A stretch of DNA of 64,000 nucleotides from Adiantum capillus-veneris (GCA_014529385.2 CM043971.1:94155840-94219839), one strand, 5' to 3'. Numbered from the stretch's first letter, positions 22,045 to 35,585 are shown. The notes: a model not told the origin generated them from the letters alone. A program made the numbers and translations.

Positions 22045-23283
22045 TTAGTAGGGGATGAGAGAGAAAGCCACACACACACACACACACAGGCTCCCTTTAC
22101 ACAAAGGAAATTAGGGACACATGTCAGCTCCCTAGGCCAGATGCCTACAAGGTGTGCCCAATTCCTATTGGAAGACCCTTGAAGTGGACCAATGAGAATT
22201 AAGCTAGAGTAAATCTAGTTTAATTGATTTAAAAACATTTAATAAAAGAAACCAATGAGAATTAAGTCTCCTAGAAGACTATTGGGCAGTCTCCTAAGGG
22301 GTCCAATGAGCATTCAGGAGCCCAATGGCTTGCATGATTCCTATTGGCCAGGAGGCAAAGGGGTCCAATGAGAGTTTAGTTTAATTATTTAATTACCTAA
22401 AGCTCTCACAAAAGGGGAAATGGGGACACATGTCAGAAGGCTATCACTTATGCTGCTTAACACCCATTGGCTTGACTTGGGGAGGTCCAAGGAGGCAAAA
22501 GCCAGACCAATTTAGCAGGAAGGGCTCGCCCAAGAGAGAGAGGGGGGCTGATTTTTGCAAGGCATTATCACACACACACTCACACAAGCTCATGTGTCAA
22601 GAAAGAATACTCTATCTCCTCCCAAGCTTTAATGGAGAGCTCATCACCTACTCCAAGCTTGTGAGATAGAAGCCTACATCAACACTCTCTTGGCATGTGG
22701 ATGCAAATCCAACCAAGAGCCAAGCTTCACTGCATGCTCATCTTCTCTACCAAGGTAATTACTAAGCTAATCTATGCTAATATGAGTGATTATGTGAGGA
22801 GATGTACATCTTTCTAGTAAGATACTCCTTCTTCCTCTCAATCTACTCTCATACCCTGCTAGCTCTCACCATCTTCGAAGGTGTGTGAGGTCTTGGGTCT
22901 GAGAACGGGGATAATTCAAGTTGTGTTTGTTAAGTGTTTTGCTTAGTGCATGAAGTTTCCATCTTCATTGCACTAGCTAGTCTTGAAGGAACACAAAGAA
23001 TTGTATTGTACAATGTCTCTCTTGATGGGAGAAACCATAATACAAAGCCTTTTGGAGGGGGGACCGGCTCCATGAAAATACGGTCCTCAACTGTTGTCAA
23101 TAGCTTAATTTCTTTCTGTTTTGAAAGTATTGTTGATGCTATCTAACTAGGTGTTATGCTTTTTGTTGCTCTCTCCACCCAAGCACTCTTGTAATTCTCA
23201 TTAGGAATCTATTCTAATGAAATGCCCACTATGTTCATGCTAATTTCCGCTACACATAAGTTATTAGGCCATTAAATGTTACA
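22045..23283 (+). repeat. Gypsy-A 3' LTR, right part (1239 bp)
   Basis: Resumes at TTAGTAGGGGATGAGAG after the copia target duplication and ends GTTACA. 355 + 1239 gives 1594 bp, the same as the intact 5' LTR, so nothing was lost at the insertion. Confidence 0.93.
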
Positions 23284-23420
23284 CATGGCTTGTGGAGGAG
23301 CATGTAAGGCCATGGGCCGGTGTGAAGCTGAGCTCCGGGGTTGCCTATATAAGGGCATATGGTTGGGTGGTGAGCCAAGGCTTCACTGCCTATGCCTTCG
23401 AGTGGTATGAGAGCTATTTT
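23284..23420 (+). other. Possible remnant of another LTR end with primer-site-like motif
   Basis: A TATA-like CCTATATAAGGG at about 23345 is followed 50 bases on by TGGTATGAGAGCTA at 23403, one mismatch in 12 from the tRNA-Met primer site. This is the arrangement at the end of an LTR. No partner LTR was found. Confidence 0.3.
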
Positions 23421-23522
23421 TAGAAGGAAGGAAGACGTGCAGGATTTTTCGGGGTCTCTGCTTGCATGCATGCATGAAAACCGTGGCTTGTGTGGTTGAG
23501 GAGAAGCCGTGGGCAAGCACCC

Positions 23523-23623
<101 letters not shown>

Positions 23624-24077
23624 TGCCGCACACATGCACTCGACGGTCCATTGTATCTATCTCCACACTTTATGGAATCGCTGTTAAAACTCCTATGCTT
23701 GATCTCTTATGGTTGGTAAGAGGTTAATAGATTCCTCTGTGATGGTAGTTCAATGACCCAAAAGGTCGGATGATCACACATTAAGGGAAGTTGGTAAAGT
23801 AGAACACATTCTTGGTATGAACATGCAGATACTATATACCTCACATAACCCATACTCACCCATTTTTCTAAATCGAACATTCACATGCATGGTGGTCTCC
23901 TCGTGATCGCCATCATGCACATAGAGAGAAACAATGTCTCTTTCCCTGCTCACATGATTGTGTTCCTAGAATGACTAATTCTCAACGTACCCATCACAAG
24001 TGATCCCCCTTTCACAATGGATCTCTATTGAATGCTGACAAAGATTGTTCGACCTTGGCTCCTGGTAGTTTGGTTTG

Positions 24078-24660
<583 letters not shown>

Positions 24661-25149
24661 TGTTTGAAGCTTACATGACTAATGAACAGTGTTTAGGACT
24701 TGGTAATAGGTCAAGTTTAATGCTGAATGTATGTCAAATGTGCCAAAAAGGGCCAAAATATGCCTTAATGATGCTAAAAAGGACTATGCTTGAAGTGAGC
24801 ACATATGGGACATTATGATCTAGAACTGCAGTGCTTGAAGTGCTCTACCGGCCTGTCTTTACGGCTCATCGATTGGAGCTACAACGAAGAAGTTATGGAA
24901 GTTTGAAGTTTAAGTCGATTGCAGATTCATACCGGATTGGGCAACTGCAGCCGAGGTGACAAAAGTGAAATGAATGCACAGGCCTAAAGTGCTCACTTTG
25001 TGGAGAGGATTGATCTTTTCAGATCAGTGATCGGAGTTACGGTTGCCAAGTTATTGGCCGTTAAAGATTCACCGGGGGCTGGTTCCGCACCAGTCCAGTC
25101 CGCTCGGTCGGAGTGCTATCTGGGAATTTTTGAGATTTATCCAAGTCTT

Positions 25150-25372
25150 GGAATGCATGAGAAGTAATTGATTTAAGGAGTCTCGTGTTCGGAATGTGGT
25201 CTATTGGAATGCATTGACTGCGGGATATACCCAACAAGGTAGGGCCAAGAAGGTAATTGCACTAAGAAGCTGATATGGGCATCAAATTCACGATGATATT
25301 GTTATTCAATGACTGCTCGAGAAAGTTGTACTCCTTGGCAACACTTGAACGATATGTATGACAAATGTCGTG
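25150..25372 (+). pseudogene. Captured PPR gene fragment inside the 5' LTR
   Basis: One frame reads a PPR-type stretch corresponding to VVSWNALTAGYTQQG in the other LTR copy (here with a W-to-stop-type or W-to-Y-type change). About 60 bases on, HQIHDDIV and LLEKVVLLGN follow, then DMYDKCRA in another frame. In plant PPR proteins of the PLS class these correspond to the VVSWNA(L/M)I.GY motif and the later IH.....G and DMYAKCG motifs. The spacer between them is shorter than in a normal protein. It is not expressed as a PPR protein here. Confidence 0.65.
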
Positions 25373-26001
25373 CCCTTTACTCCGGCCGCCCATGGCCAAG
25401 GGCCCATAGGCTATGGTTGCCCACTAGACCGACCGCCCACCAAATTAAAGGCCGCCCAAATAACTAAGGGAGGGCTTGAGTGTGAAGGAGAAAAAAAAGA
25501 AAAACAAAGCATGGCGCAGCAGGCAACGAATGCCGACGAGGGAGGAGGGAAAGGAGCTCGCGATGGTCTGCTCGGGCACGAGATGAGGTCGCCGTGGAAA
25601 GGAAACCTGCGTAGGATCACCTCGCGCACAAATTCGGCACCACTCGCATTAGTTTTTGTGAAGGCCGGATTTCGACAGTGCCACGCCATCAAGGAGGGTT
25701 ACCCACACCCAAGCAACGACGGCGCCGTCGTTGCTAACAGTGGGGGCAAGCTATTAATAGGGGAGGGATTTTTGCATGAGGGAGATCTTTACATGCGGGA
25801 GGAGCTGGAGAAGAAGAAAGCGAAAGAAGCTTGAAGAGAAGCTTGTTGAGGTGAACAAACAAGGGGGTCAAAGGAGCAAGGGAGAAAGAGCTATTCCAAG
25901 CGAAGCAAGCTTAGGGGAAGGGAGGGCTCGGAGCAAGGAGCAAAGCTCCCTCTCTCTCTCTCGCTCTCATGCTCTGATCTCTCTCTCTCTCTCGCTCTCA
26001 T

Positions 26002-26002
<1 letters not shown>

Positions 26003-26084
<82 letters not shown>
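26003..26084. repeat. (CT)41 microsatellite in the Gypsy-C 5' LTR
   Basis: 82 bp of pure CT. The same position in the 3' LTR has 44 bp (33736-33779). Confidence 0.95.
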
Positions 26085-26085
<1 letters not shown>

Positions 26086-26806
26086 GTTCTCGGGAAGCAA
26101 GAAGCCCGGAGGAGATTGGTCAAGGCGTGAGGAATCTTGAGACGAAGTAAGAAGAGAACCTTGGTCGAAGAAGCTTGAGGGTGAGCTCGTCGAGGCTTGA
26201 GCAAGCCAAGGCGAGAAGAGGATTACAAGGAAATTCGAGGCTTGAGCAAGCAAGGTAAGAAGCTCGAGTCGAGGTCAAGGAGGGGAAATTTCTCTTTCTC
26301 TCTCTTCCGAGCTCGGACAAGGGAATCTCTCTCTCATTCTTGAGCTAAAGAAGGGGCGAGAAGGAATTCGAAGATAGTGATTGAAGACATATCATGCAGA
26401 TGAAAAAAAGGGAGCCGGCACAATAGGATTTTGTTCGTCAGCAGGCAACCTAATTTAGTTATTTCTTTTTTATGAAACGCGGAGCCGTTAACGGCCCGGA
26501 GTAATCTGTAAGGGGAGTTTAAGCTCCTAAACCGTCATTTGCATTATTAATGGTATCGTTAACGTCACTTCATAATTGCGCATCAATTTCATCGGTGTTA
26601 CTGATTTTCGAGAAAATTTTATGCGTTGATAGCATTACTAAGTAATTAATATCTATTGTATTGTGCGGTGCGGCAATTCTTCGCTCTCAATTTTTCCACA
26701 GCCAACAGCCCGTCATTGACCTGGCTCAAGTTTCGAACACATATCCCCCAACACCTGGTGAACCCGATGCGAAACCCGAGCCGGGGTGGGAAAATAGTGG
26801 AAACCT

Positions 26807-28332
26807 ATGTCTATATCGCAAGAGGCAGCCATGCAGCAGATGATGCAGCAGTTTGCAACGTACATGCAACAGCATCAGGCTGCCCAACAACAACATAATC
26901 TGCAAGAGACGATTCGTAAAGCGCGACAAAATGTTACAGAGAAGTTGCAGCGGTTTGAAGGCCAAGATATTTTAAAATTTTGCAATTTTTATGAGCAGTC
27001 TATGGAAGATAATGGAATTGAAGACCAGGAATCAGCGGAAGGATTTCATCTGATTGTAGTGTCAGAACTTCGGGCCCGGATTAAAGAAATTCAGGCGACT
27101 CAAGGACCGAAATTGCAGGACTTTAAGAAGGCGCTGCAAGAGGAATATTTTCTTGAAGAATCTCAGAGAGTGACTAGACAAAGTTTTATGAAGTGGATAC
27201 AAAAGAAGGCTAAAAATTTATCAGCATGAGAACTGTTACGAGAGTTTGAAAAGAAGTTTGATCAGTTGTCATCATCAGAACAACGTTCTTTGAAGGATCA
27301 GAAGGTGGAATTTTTTATTCAAGCTGCTGATCCGTGACTTCAAAAGAATTTGGTGCAATTATTGGAGGATCCGGCAGGAGAACTGGGGTTGGCATTAGAT
27401 TGGAAAATAGTATGTGAAGCAATGAATATGATTGTAAAATGACAGAAGTGAGTTGACAAGCAGATCGTGGTTGAAGTAATAGATGATGCTAAAGAAGAGA
27501 TTGAAGAGAAATCACCCTCGACAGTACCTAAGGTGGAGGGGCCTATTCTCGACAATCTGCTTAAAGGTATTCAAGAGCTGAATTTAAATTTCAAAACTGT
27601 TAAATTTGAAGGGCTAGTTGCAAAAGCATCTACTTATGAACCTAAGCAGCAACAACCACCACGTAAAAACTGGGATAATCGATGCATGTGGTGTGATATT
27701 CACGACCACAGGTATGTGAAAGAGTGCAATGAGTTTGATGAAGCTTACAAGAAGAATTTTGTTTTCTGGAAAGACATGAAGATTCATCTCAAGGCAACGA
27801 GAGAGATGCTCCGCTTAAACTTTGGCAGAGAGGCGGAATGAAGAACCTAGTGGAAGAAATACAACACAATGTTGCTCTTGTGGAAGCAGCTACATATGGG
27901 CTGCAGGTTTTTAGTAAGGGAGATGATAAAGGTATAGGTGCAAAGGGCCAGTTGTGGCCATATGTGTTAAAGATGGAAGAAACAGGTAAGGTAACATATG
28001 AGAAGTTATGCCATGTTGGGAATTCAATTCGAGAAACTACTGGGTGGACCAATCCAGTGGATTCTCTTTCAAAATATGCGTATATTTCCGAAGCTCATGC
28101 CAATGAAGCTATGGTGGAAGAGAAGCAAAAAAGGGATGAAGAGGTTGCTGGGACGTCGAAAAGGCCAACGAGATCTAGCAACAAGAAAGAAGAAGGGACT
28201 GCTCCTAAGCCTGCTGCTGAAGTGGTTATGGAGGAGGCTCCGAAGGACAAAAAGCAAGGTAAGCCTAAAGGGCCCTCGTATAAACTCAAATCTGATATTG
28301 AATTGGCTACAGATTTGAAGAAGGTTTTTTAA
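26807..28332 (+). pseudogene. Gypsy-C gag region, several stops
   Basis: ATG 26807 opens a frame rich in Q and M (MQQMMQQFATYMQQHQ). It runs through RFEGQDILKFCNFYEQ and an LQ..F..AL..EYF block typical of gypsy Gag cores. The same frame continues past TGA stops near 27227, 27335, 27439 and 27448 up to 27841. A frame change near 27838 leads to a lysine/glutamate-rich segment ending TAA at 28330. Four stops are TGA in places where arginine would fit, as expected from CGA to TGA change. A CDHR-type motif with MWCDIHDH near 27690 may be a decayed zinc-binding segment. The Gag would coat element RNA; this copy cannot make it intact. Confidence 0.7.
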
Positions 28333-28350
28333 CGTATCCTAAATAGTAAA

Positions 28351-31300
28351 GTGGAGCTCACATTGGGGGATATGCTGGGAATTGCTAAGCACGAGTTCCA
28401 TGAAGAAATCATCGACATTATTAAAAAGAAGCGACAAATATCGAGTGATCAAGAACCAAATCCAGTTAAGAGTCAACTGGTTCGTCACATTGAAGAAATT
28501 TTGGATGATTATGAAGGGTATTTAGCAAATCTTGAAGAAGAAGAGCCAAAGCCTATGGTGGTTTCAAGCCTGATTGTACTTGAGGTAAGAAACATGCATT
28601 TTAATGACGGGGAAGATGAAGAAATTATACCCAAGAGTCACTTTTCAAGGACTCATTGGGCAAGAGCAATGACAGAAACAATGGTAAAGCTTGGCGACAT
28701 TGAGGAGCCGGTCTTAGCCCTTATAGACCATGGTTTAGAAATCAATCTCATGGCAAAGAATTTGCACAAGAAGGGGAAGTGGCCTATTGATGTGGATCAC
28801 GAGTGGCGGATTCGAGCTGCCAACATGCTTCTTGGAGATCTTTATGGTGCATGTGCAAATGTTAAGGTAACTATTGGGGATGTCTGTGATGAGCAAAACT
28901 TTTTTTATGTGTTGACCATGCTAGAAACAAAGACAGTTTACGTGATCGTCCAATGCCAAAGATATGCAAGGAGTTCAAGGAACAAAGATTTGCTCAGGAT
29001 TTTCTTGGGGTGCCACTATAAAGCGGGACTATGGTGGTGCAAGTGAGGAGAAGTTCTAGCAAAGAGAAACCTTCTCTTCAAGGTTTTTGGGATTGACATC
29101 TGAGGGTTTAGTATCTTAAAAGAAATTTAATGATTTAACCAAGTGGGAGAAATAATATGTTTCAAGTATTCAAAGTGAATTGCAGGGATCTGATGTGCTG
29201 GAACCGGATGATGTGATTTCAGGAATCTTCGAAGAGGTCTCTTATGTTGACACTATGTCAGAGCTTGAGAATATCAGGTAAAAGAGGTTAGAAAGTGGAA
29301 CTAAATTTGTTAAGGTGCACTCAATGGACATGTACGAAGAGCTGGACATATACAAGGCACTTACGCATATTGAGGATGAGTTGGGTGAAAAAGTTGAAGC
29401 ACAGTTAGAGACAAAGTACAAGACAATTGCAAAGAAAGGGAGACCAGTGCTACACCTCTATGAGAGGGAAGTGATGGAGTGATTAAAGAAGCTTCTCGAT
29501 AGCCTATGCTTAGAAATCCTAAGAACATTGGACATAAATTCACTAAAGAGACATTGCAGCAGCTGAAGGTTGGGGAAGATGGTTTCCTCAACAAAGAGGA
29601 AATCAAGTGCTTTCAAGGTATGCTCGAAAAACACGGTAAAGCTTTTGTTTTGGAGCCAAGTGAGATTGGGAGTGTGGATCCAAGTGTTGTTTCACCTATG
29701 GTTATATTCAATGTTCTTGACATGCCATGGAGCTTACTTCCCATTCCAGTTCCTAAAGCTCACTTGCCAAAGCTTATCAATTTACTTAATGAGAAGATAC
29801 AAATGGGAATTTTGGAACATCATGTACGCCATACTCTAACCGATGGTTCACTGTTCCAAAGAAAAACGGTACTTTAAGGTTCATATAGGATGTGCAGCCG
29901 GTTAACAAGGTAACAATCCGCAATGTGGGTACTGGCCCAATTGTGGATGAATTTGCTGAGGCCTTTGCAGGTAGATCAATTTACTATATGGGTGAGCTTT
30001 ACTCTGGATATGATCAATTTCAGTTAGCTTTGGAGAGCAGGGATCTTACTGCGATGCGTACACCTCTCGTGTTGGTAAGGATGTGCACTCTACCACAACA
30101 TGCTACTAATTCTGTAGCTCATATGATGAACGGCACGAATAAGGTATTAAGGGACTTTATCCCTCATGTTACTATGTCTTTCATTGATGATCTACTGATT
30201 AAGGGCAGTGAGGAAGGCTCAAAAGATGAGGTAAAAGATCAGAGGGGGTGTCGATAGTTTGTTGCTCAACATATTGCTGACTGTGATGCTATTTTATCCA
30301 GGCTTGAAGAAGTTAACACTTTCATGGCAAAAATCAACTTTTGGTGCCAAAGAGGTTCTAATTGTGGGGCATATGTGCAGTCCAGAAGGTAGAAGGCCAA
30401 GTCCGTCTAAAGTTGAAGCTATTCAAAAGATGAAGGAAACGTGCTCTTCGGTTATTGAAGTTCGTCGGTTTTTGGGTGCATGTGTAATCTATCTTATTTG
30501 GCTGCCACATTTTGCTCATGTTGCAGAAGTGCTTTATCAACTAATGAGAAAAGGTAAAAGATTTGTTTGGGAAGAAGTTCATACACAGGCTATTAGGAAA
30601 TTAAAGAAGATTCTTCTTGAGGCTCCGACCTTGAGGAAAGTCGACTACAAATACGAAAGGCCAGTAATTTTAACAGTTGACACTAGCCCGACAGGTATTG
30701 GATGGGTATAGTTCAAGATGATGAAGAAGGGAACATGTATGCGGTTCAATTTGGAGCAAAAGTGCTCAATGCTCACCAAAGAGGCTACCCACAAGTTAAG
30801 AGAGAACTTTGAGCCGTTGCTACTGCTCTAAGGTTCGATAAAGAATAATTTATTGGAGCTTCAGTCGTGGTAGAGACAGATTGCTTGCCACTGATAGGGA
30901 TGATTGCAAATTGCTCTTCTCCAAATATTGCTATGCTATGATGGATAGCCTATATTAAGTCTCTTAACCCTGAATTTTGTCATATTGCAGGTAGAGATAA
31001 TCTTATTGTAGATATGTTATCAAGAGCTAGGTTTGAAGATGAAGAAGAGATACTGACCACAAGTGATGATGTTGGCTTGAAGTTCTATACGCCTTCTTAT
31101 CTACATGCAAATTGTGGTAATATTGCTCATACTTTTGAGGTATTTTTTGAGGAATTCTATGATGGAGAATGGATTTTGATTGGTCGCTATCTTAGCACTC
31201 TTACTAAGCATGAAGGGTGGATGGATCAAGAGTATAAAAAGATCAGAAAGAAGGCTTACATATATTTTTTGAAGGATGGGCATTTATGGAAGCAACCAAA

Positions 31301-32421
31301 ACGCTCTAGAGGAGTACCACAGTGGGTTGTTTGTGATAAAGCAACTCAACAGCAGGTTATCAAAGAATTTCATGAAAGTTTATGGGTTGGATAGAGAGGG
31401 GTCTGGGCAACTTTTGTCAAGATTAAGGATCGTTAATGGTGGAAAGGTATGTATAAATATGTGGCTCAGTTTGTGGAAACATGCTTAATATGCCAACACT
31501 ATTCTAATGTGCAGCATTGAGATGGATTGCATCCCACCTATCCACTGGCTATGCACTACAAGTGGGAGGTGGACCTAATTACCATGCCAGTAGGTGTTTG
31601 GCAGATGCGGTATATTGTTCTTGCCAGAGAGGATCTTACTAATCAAGTGGAAGGCAGAGCTTTGCGTACCAAAGCTACCAGTTCTGTATGCAATTTTTTT
31701 CTTAAGGATGTTATTTCCAAGTATGGATGTGTTGGTAGAATTACTGCTGATAGAGGAGATCTGGATGCAAATGAAGCTCAGAATTTCTCTGCTCGCTTGG
31801 GCATTAAATTGGCTCTCACTACAACATACAATCCAGAGGGTAATGGTAAAAGTGAAAGAGGGCATTGTTAAAGCTTTAGCAAAGGCATGCTAGGGACATA
31901 TTGGTGATTGGCCTAAACTCCTGCCATTTTCTTTATGGGCTGATCGAACTACACATAGTTTTGTTACAGGTTTTATGCCATTTAAGCTAATGTACGGGCA
32001 AAAACCCATTATTCCTACAGAGGAAGTGATTATTTCTTGGACCATAACGCCATGGGAGGAAGGTATGTCTACAGAAGATTTGATTGCATTACGCATTCGC
32101 CAACTTGAAAGGCGTCAGGAAGATATTGAACAGGCTAAAGTGATGCTTAAGGAAGCAAGGTTGAAAAATAAAGCAGCATTTGATAGCAAGCACAGACTAC
32201 GACCTCATGCTATTAAAAATGGGTATTGGGTCCTTATATATGACAGTAGCCTGGAGAACCAATACACTGCTATGCGGAAGATGGTTAAACGATGGTTTGG
32301 ACCATATGTAGTACTTCATGTTTATGATAATGCGACCTACAAGTTATGTGAGCTCGATGGCACTGAGCTCAAGGTGCCTATTGCAGGAAAAAGATTTAAA
32401 TTGTACATCAAGTTTGTTTGA
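28351..32421 (+). pseudogene. Gypsy-C pol remnant (protease, RT, RNase H, integrase)
   Basis: Pieces in order: protease-like VLALIDHGLEINLM near 28715 (D-H-G instead of D-S/T-G); an RT N-terminal block with IPVPKAHLPKLI near 29750; after a frameshift near 29835, TIRNVGTGPIVDE and LYSGYDQFQLALESRD; MCTLPQHATNSVAHMMNG; SFIDDLLIKG with the palm DD (about 30185); VEVRRFLGAC-like wording near 30450; RNase H start VILTVDTSPTGIGWV near 30665; MLSRARFEDE at the connection; a zinc-finger-like C..C near 31480; integrase D in WEVDLITMP, then ITADRGD and YNPEGNGKSE; and a C-terminal domain with KRWFGPYVVLHVYDNATY. The frame breaks at least five times. The pol stop lies inside the first bases of the 3' LTR. 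Confidence 0.8.
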
Positions 32422-32884
32422 AGCTTACATGACTAATGAACAATGTTTAGGGCTTGGTAACATGCCAAGTTTAATGTTGAATGTATGTCAAATGCGGCAA
32501 AAAGGGACTAAATATGCCTTAATGATGCTAAAAAGGACTATGCTTAAAGTGAGCACATTATGATCTAGAACTGCAGTGCTTGAAGTGCTCTATGGGCCTG
32601 TCTTTATGGCTTGTCAATTGGAGCTACAATGAAGAAGTTATGGTAGTTTGAAGTTTAAGTCGATTGCAGATCCATACCGGATTGGGCAACTGCAGCCGAG
32701 GTGAAAGAAGCGAAATGAATGCACGAGCCTAAAGTGCTCACTTTGTGGAGCGCGTCGGTCTTTTCAGATCAGTGATCGGAGTTGCGGTTGCCAAGTTATT
32801 GGCCGTTAAAGATTCACCGGGGGCCGGTTCCGCACCAGTTCGGTCCGCTCGGTCGGAGTGCTATCTGGGAATTTTTGAGCTTTA

Positions 32885-33128
32885 TACAGGTTTTAGAATG
32901 CATGAGCAGTAATTTCTTTGAGGAGTCTCGTGTTCCGAATGTGGTCTCTTGGAATGCATTGACTGCAGGATATACCCAACAAGGCAGGCTGCGCAAAGAA
33001 GGTAATTGCACTAAGAAGCTGATATGGACATCAAATTCACGACGATACTGTTAGTCAATGACTGCTCGAGAAAGTTGTACTACTTGGAAACACTTGAAGG
33101 ATATGTATGACAAATGTGGTGCCCTTTA
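32885..33128 (+). pseudogene. Captured PPR gene fragment inside the 3' LTR
   Basis: The frame at 32893-33054 reads ESRVPNVVSWNALTAGYTQQG, the core signature of an S/P-type PPR repeat in plant organelle RNA-binding proteins. After one stop (33052) the same frame reaches DMYDKCGAL, the signature of the next L-type repeat, and the frame between gives HQIHDDTV and LLEKVVLL. About 25 residues expected between the motifs are missing. PPR proteins act in plastid or mitochondrial RNA editing and processing. This is a dead fragment carried by the retroelement. Confidence 0.72.
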
Positions 33129-33731
33129 CTCCGGCCGCCTATGGCCAAGGGCCCATAGGATATGGTCGTCCACTAGACCGGCCGCCAACCAAATTAAAGG
33201 CCGCCCAAATAACTAAGGGAGGGCTTGAGTGTGAAGGAGAAAAAAAAGAAAAATAAAGCATGGCACAACAGGCAGCGAATGCCGACAAGGGAGGAGGGAA
33301 AGGAGCTCGCGATGGCCTGCTTGGGCACGGGATGAGGTCGCCATAGAAAGGAAACTTGTGTAGGATCTCCTTGCGCACAATTTCGGCACCACTCGCGTCA
33401 GTTTTTGTGAAGGCCGGATTTTGACAGTGCCACATCATCAAGGAGGGTTACCCATGCCCAAGCAACGACGGCACCGTCGTTGCTAAGGGTGGGGGAAAGG
33501 TATTAATAGGGGAGGGATTTTTGCATGAGGGAGGTTTTTACATGCGGGAGGAGCTGGAGAAGAAGAAAGCGAAAGAAGCTTGAAGAGAAGCTTGTCGAGG
33601 TGAACAAGCAAGGGGGTCGAAGGAGCAAGGGAGAAAGAGCTATTCCAAGAGAAGCAAGATTAGGGGAAGGGAGGGCTCGGAGCAAGGAGCAAAGCTCCCT
33701 CTCTCTCGCTCTCATGCTCGAATCTCTCTCT

Positions 33732-33735
<4 letters not shown>

Positions 33736-33779
<44 letters not shown>
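33736..33779. repeat. (CT)22 microsatellite in the Gypsy-C 3' LTR
   Basis: 44 bp of pure CT, allelic in position to 26003-26084 in the other LTR. Confidence 0.95.
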
Positions 33780-33780
<1 letters not shown>

Positions 33781-34469
33781 GTTCTCGGGAAGCAAGAAGC
33801 CCGAAGGAGCAAGAAACCCGGAGAAGATTGGTCAAGGAAAGAGGAATCTTGAGACGAAGTAAGAAGAGAACCTTAGTCAAAGAAGCTTGAGGGTGAGCTC
33901 GTCGAGGCTTGAGCAAGCCAAGGGGAGAAGAGGATTACAAGCAAATTTGAGGCTTGAGAAAGGAAGGTGAGAAGCTCGAGTCGAGGTCAAGGAGGGGAAA
34001 TTTCTCTTTCTCTCTCTTCCGATCTTGGACAAGGGAATCTCTTTCTCGTTCTTGAGCTAAAGAAGCGGCAAGAAGGAATTCAAAGATAGTGATTGAAGAC
34101 ATATCATGCAGATGAAAAAAAGGGAACCGGCACAGTAGGTTTTTGTTCGTCAGCAGGCAACCTAATTTAGTTATTTATTTTTAATGAATCGCGGAGCTGT
34201 TAACGGCCCGGAGTAATATGTAAGGGGAGTTTAAGCTCCTAAACGATCATTTGCATTAATTAATGGTGTCGTTAACGGCACTTCTTCATAACTGTGCATC
34301 AATTTTGTCGGTATTACTGATTTTCGAGAAAATTTCGTGCATTGATAGCATTACTAAGTTAATAATAGCTGCTGTATTGTGCGGTGCGGCAATTCTTCGC
34401 TCTCAATTTTTCCACAGCCAACAGCCCGACAGTGACCTGGCTCAAGTTTTGAACACATATCCCCCGACA

Positions 34470-35585
<1,116 letters not shown>

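Larger units (their letters stand above)
8669..23283 (+). mobile_element. Gypsy-A: near-complete Ty3/gypsy LTR retrotransposon, split by Copia-1
   Basis: The element is bounded by direct LTRs that start TGTCATAATAATC and end GTTACA. It has a tRNA-Met-type primer site after the 5' LTR, one gag-pol frame and a purine-rich tract before the 3' LTR. The 5' LTR is 1594 bp. The 3' LTR is also 1594 bp once the nested copia element and its target duplication are removed. The flanking pentamers are TATGG (8664-8668) and CATGG (23284-23288), a probable target-site duplication with one transition. By eye the LTRs differ at roughly two dozen positions, which points to a fairly recent insertion. The C-terminal chromodomain-like segment suggests a chromovirus relative. 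Confidence 0.92.
24661..26753 (+). repeat. Gypsy-C 5' LTR
   Basis: Direct repeat of 32415-34469. It contains a PPR-like fragment (about 25150-25372), reading frames interrupted in the other copy, and a (CT)n tract (pure at 26003-26084). Differences from the 3' LTR are scattered, with a microsatellite length difference of about 38 bp. Confidence 0.82.
24661..34469 (+). mobile_element. Gypsy-C: decayed Ty3/gypsy-like retrotransposon with PPR-carrying LTRs
   Basis: Two direct repeats of about 2.05-2.1 kb (24661-26753 and 32415-34469) flank an internal region coding for broken Gag, protease, RT, RNase H and integrase in gypsy order. The LTRs start TGTTTGAAGCTTACATGACT and end near ATATCCCCC.ACA. 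No matching target duplication was found at these limits, so the limits are approximate or the copy has recombined. Many stops and frameshifts show that it is older than Gypsy-A. Confidence 0.82.
32415..34469 (+). repeat. Gypsy-C 3' LTR
   Basis: Direct repeat of the 5' LTR. It has a shorter (CT)n tract and the better preserved PPR fragment. It ends before CCGCCTTCACGC, which is unrelated to the sequence following the 5' LTR. Confidence 0.82.

Noticed and set aside
25358-25834. 158-residue plus-strand frame in the Gypsy-C 5' LTR
   Set aside because: The equivalent frame in the 3' LTR is broken by stops, and no known motif is present, so it is LTR sequence and not a gene.
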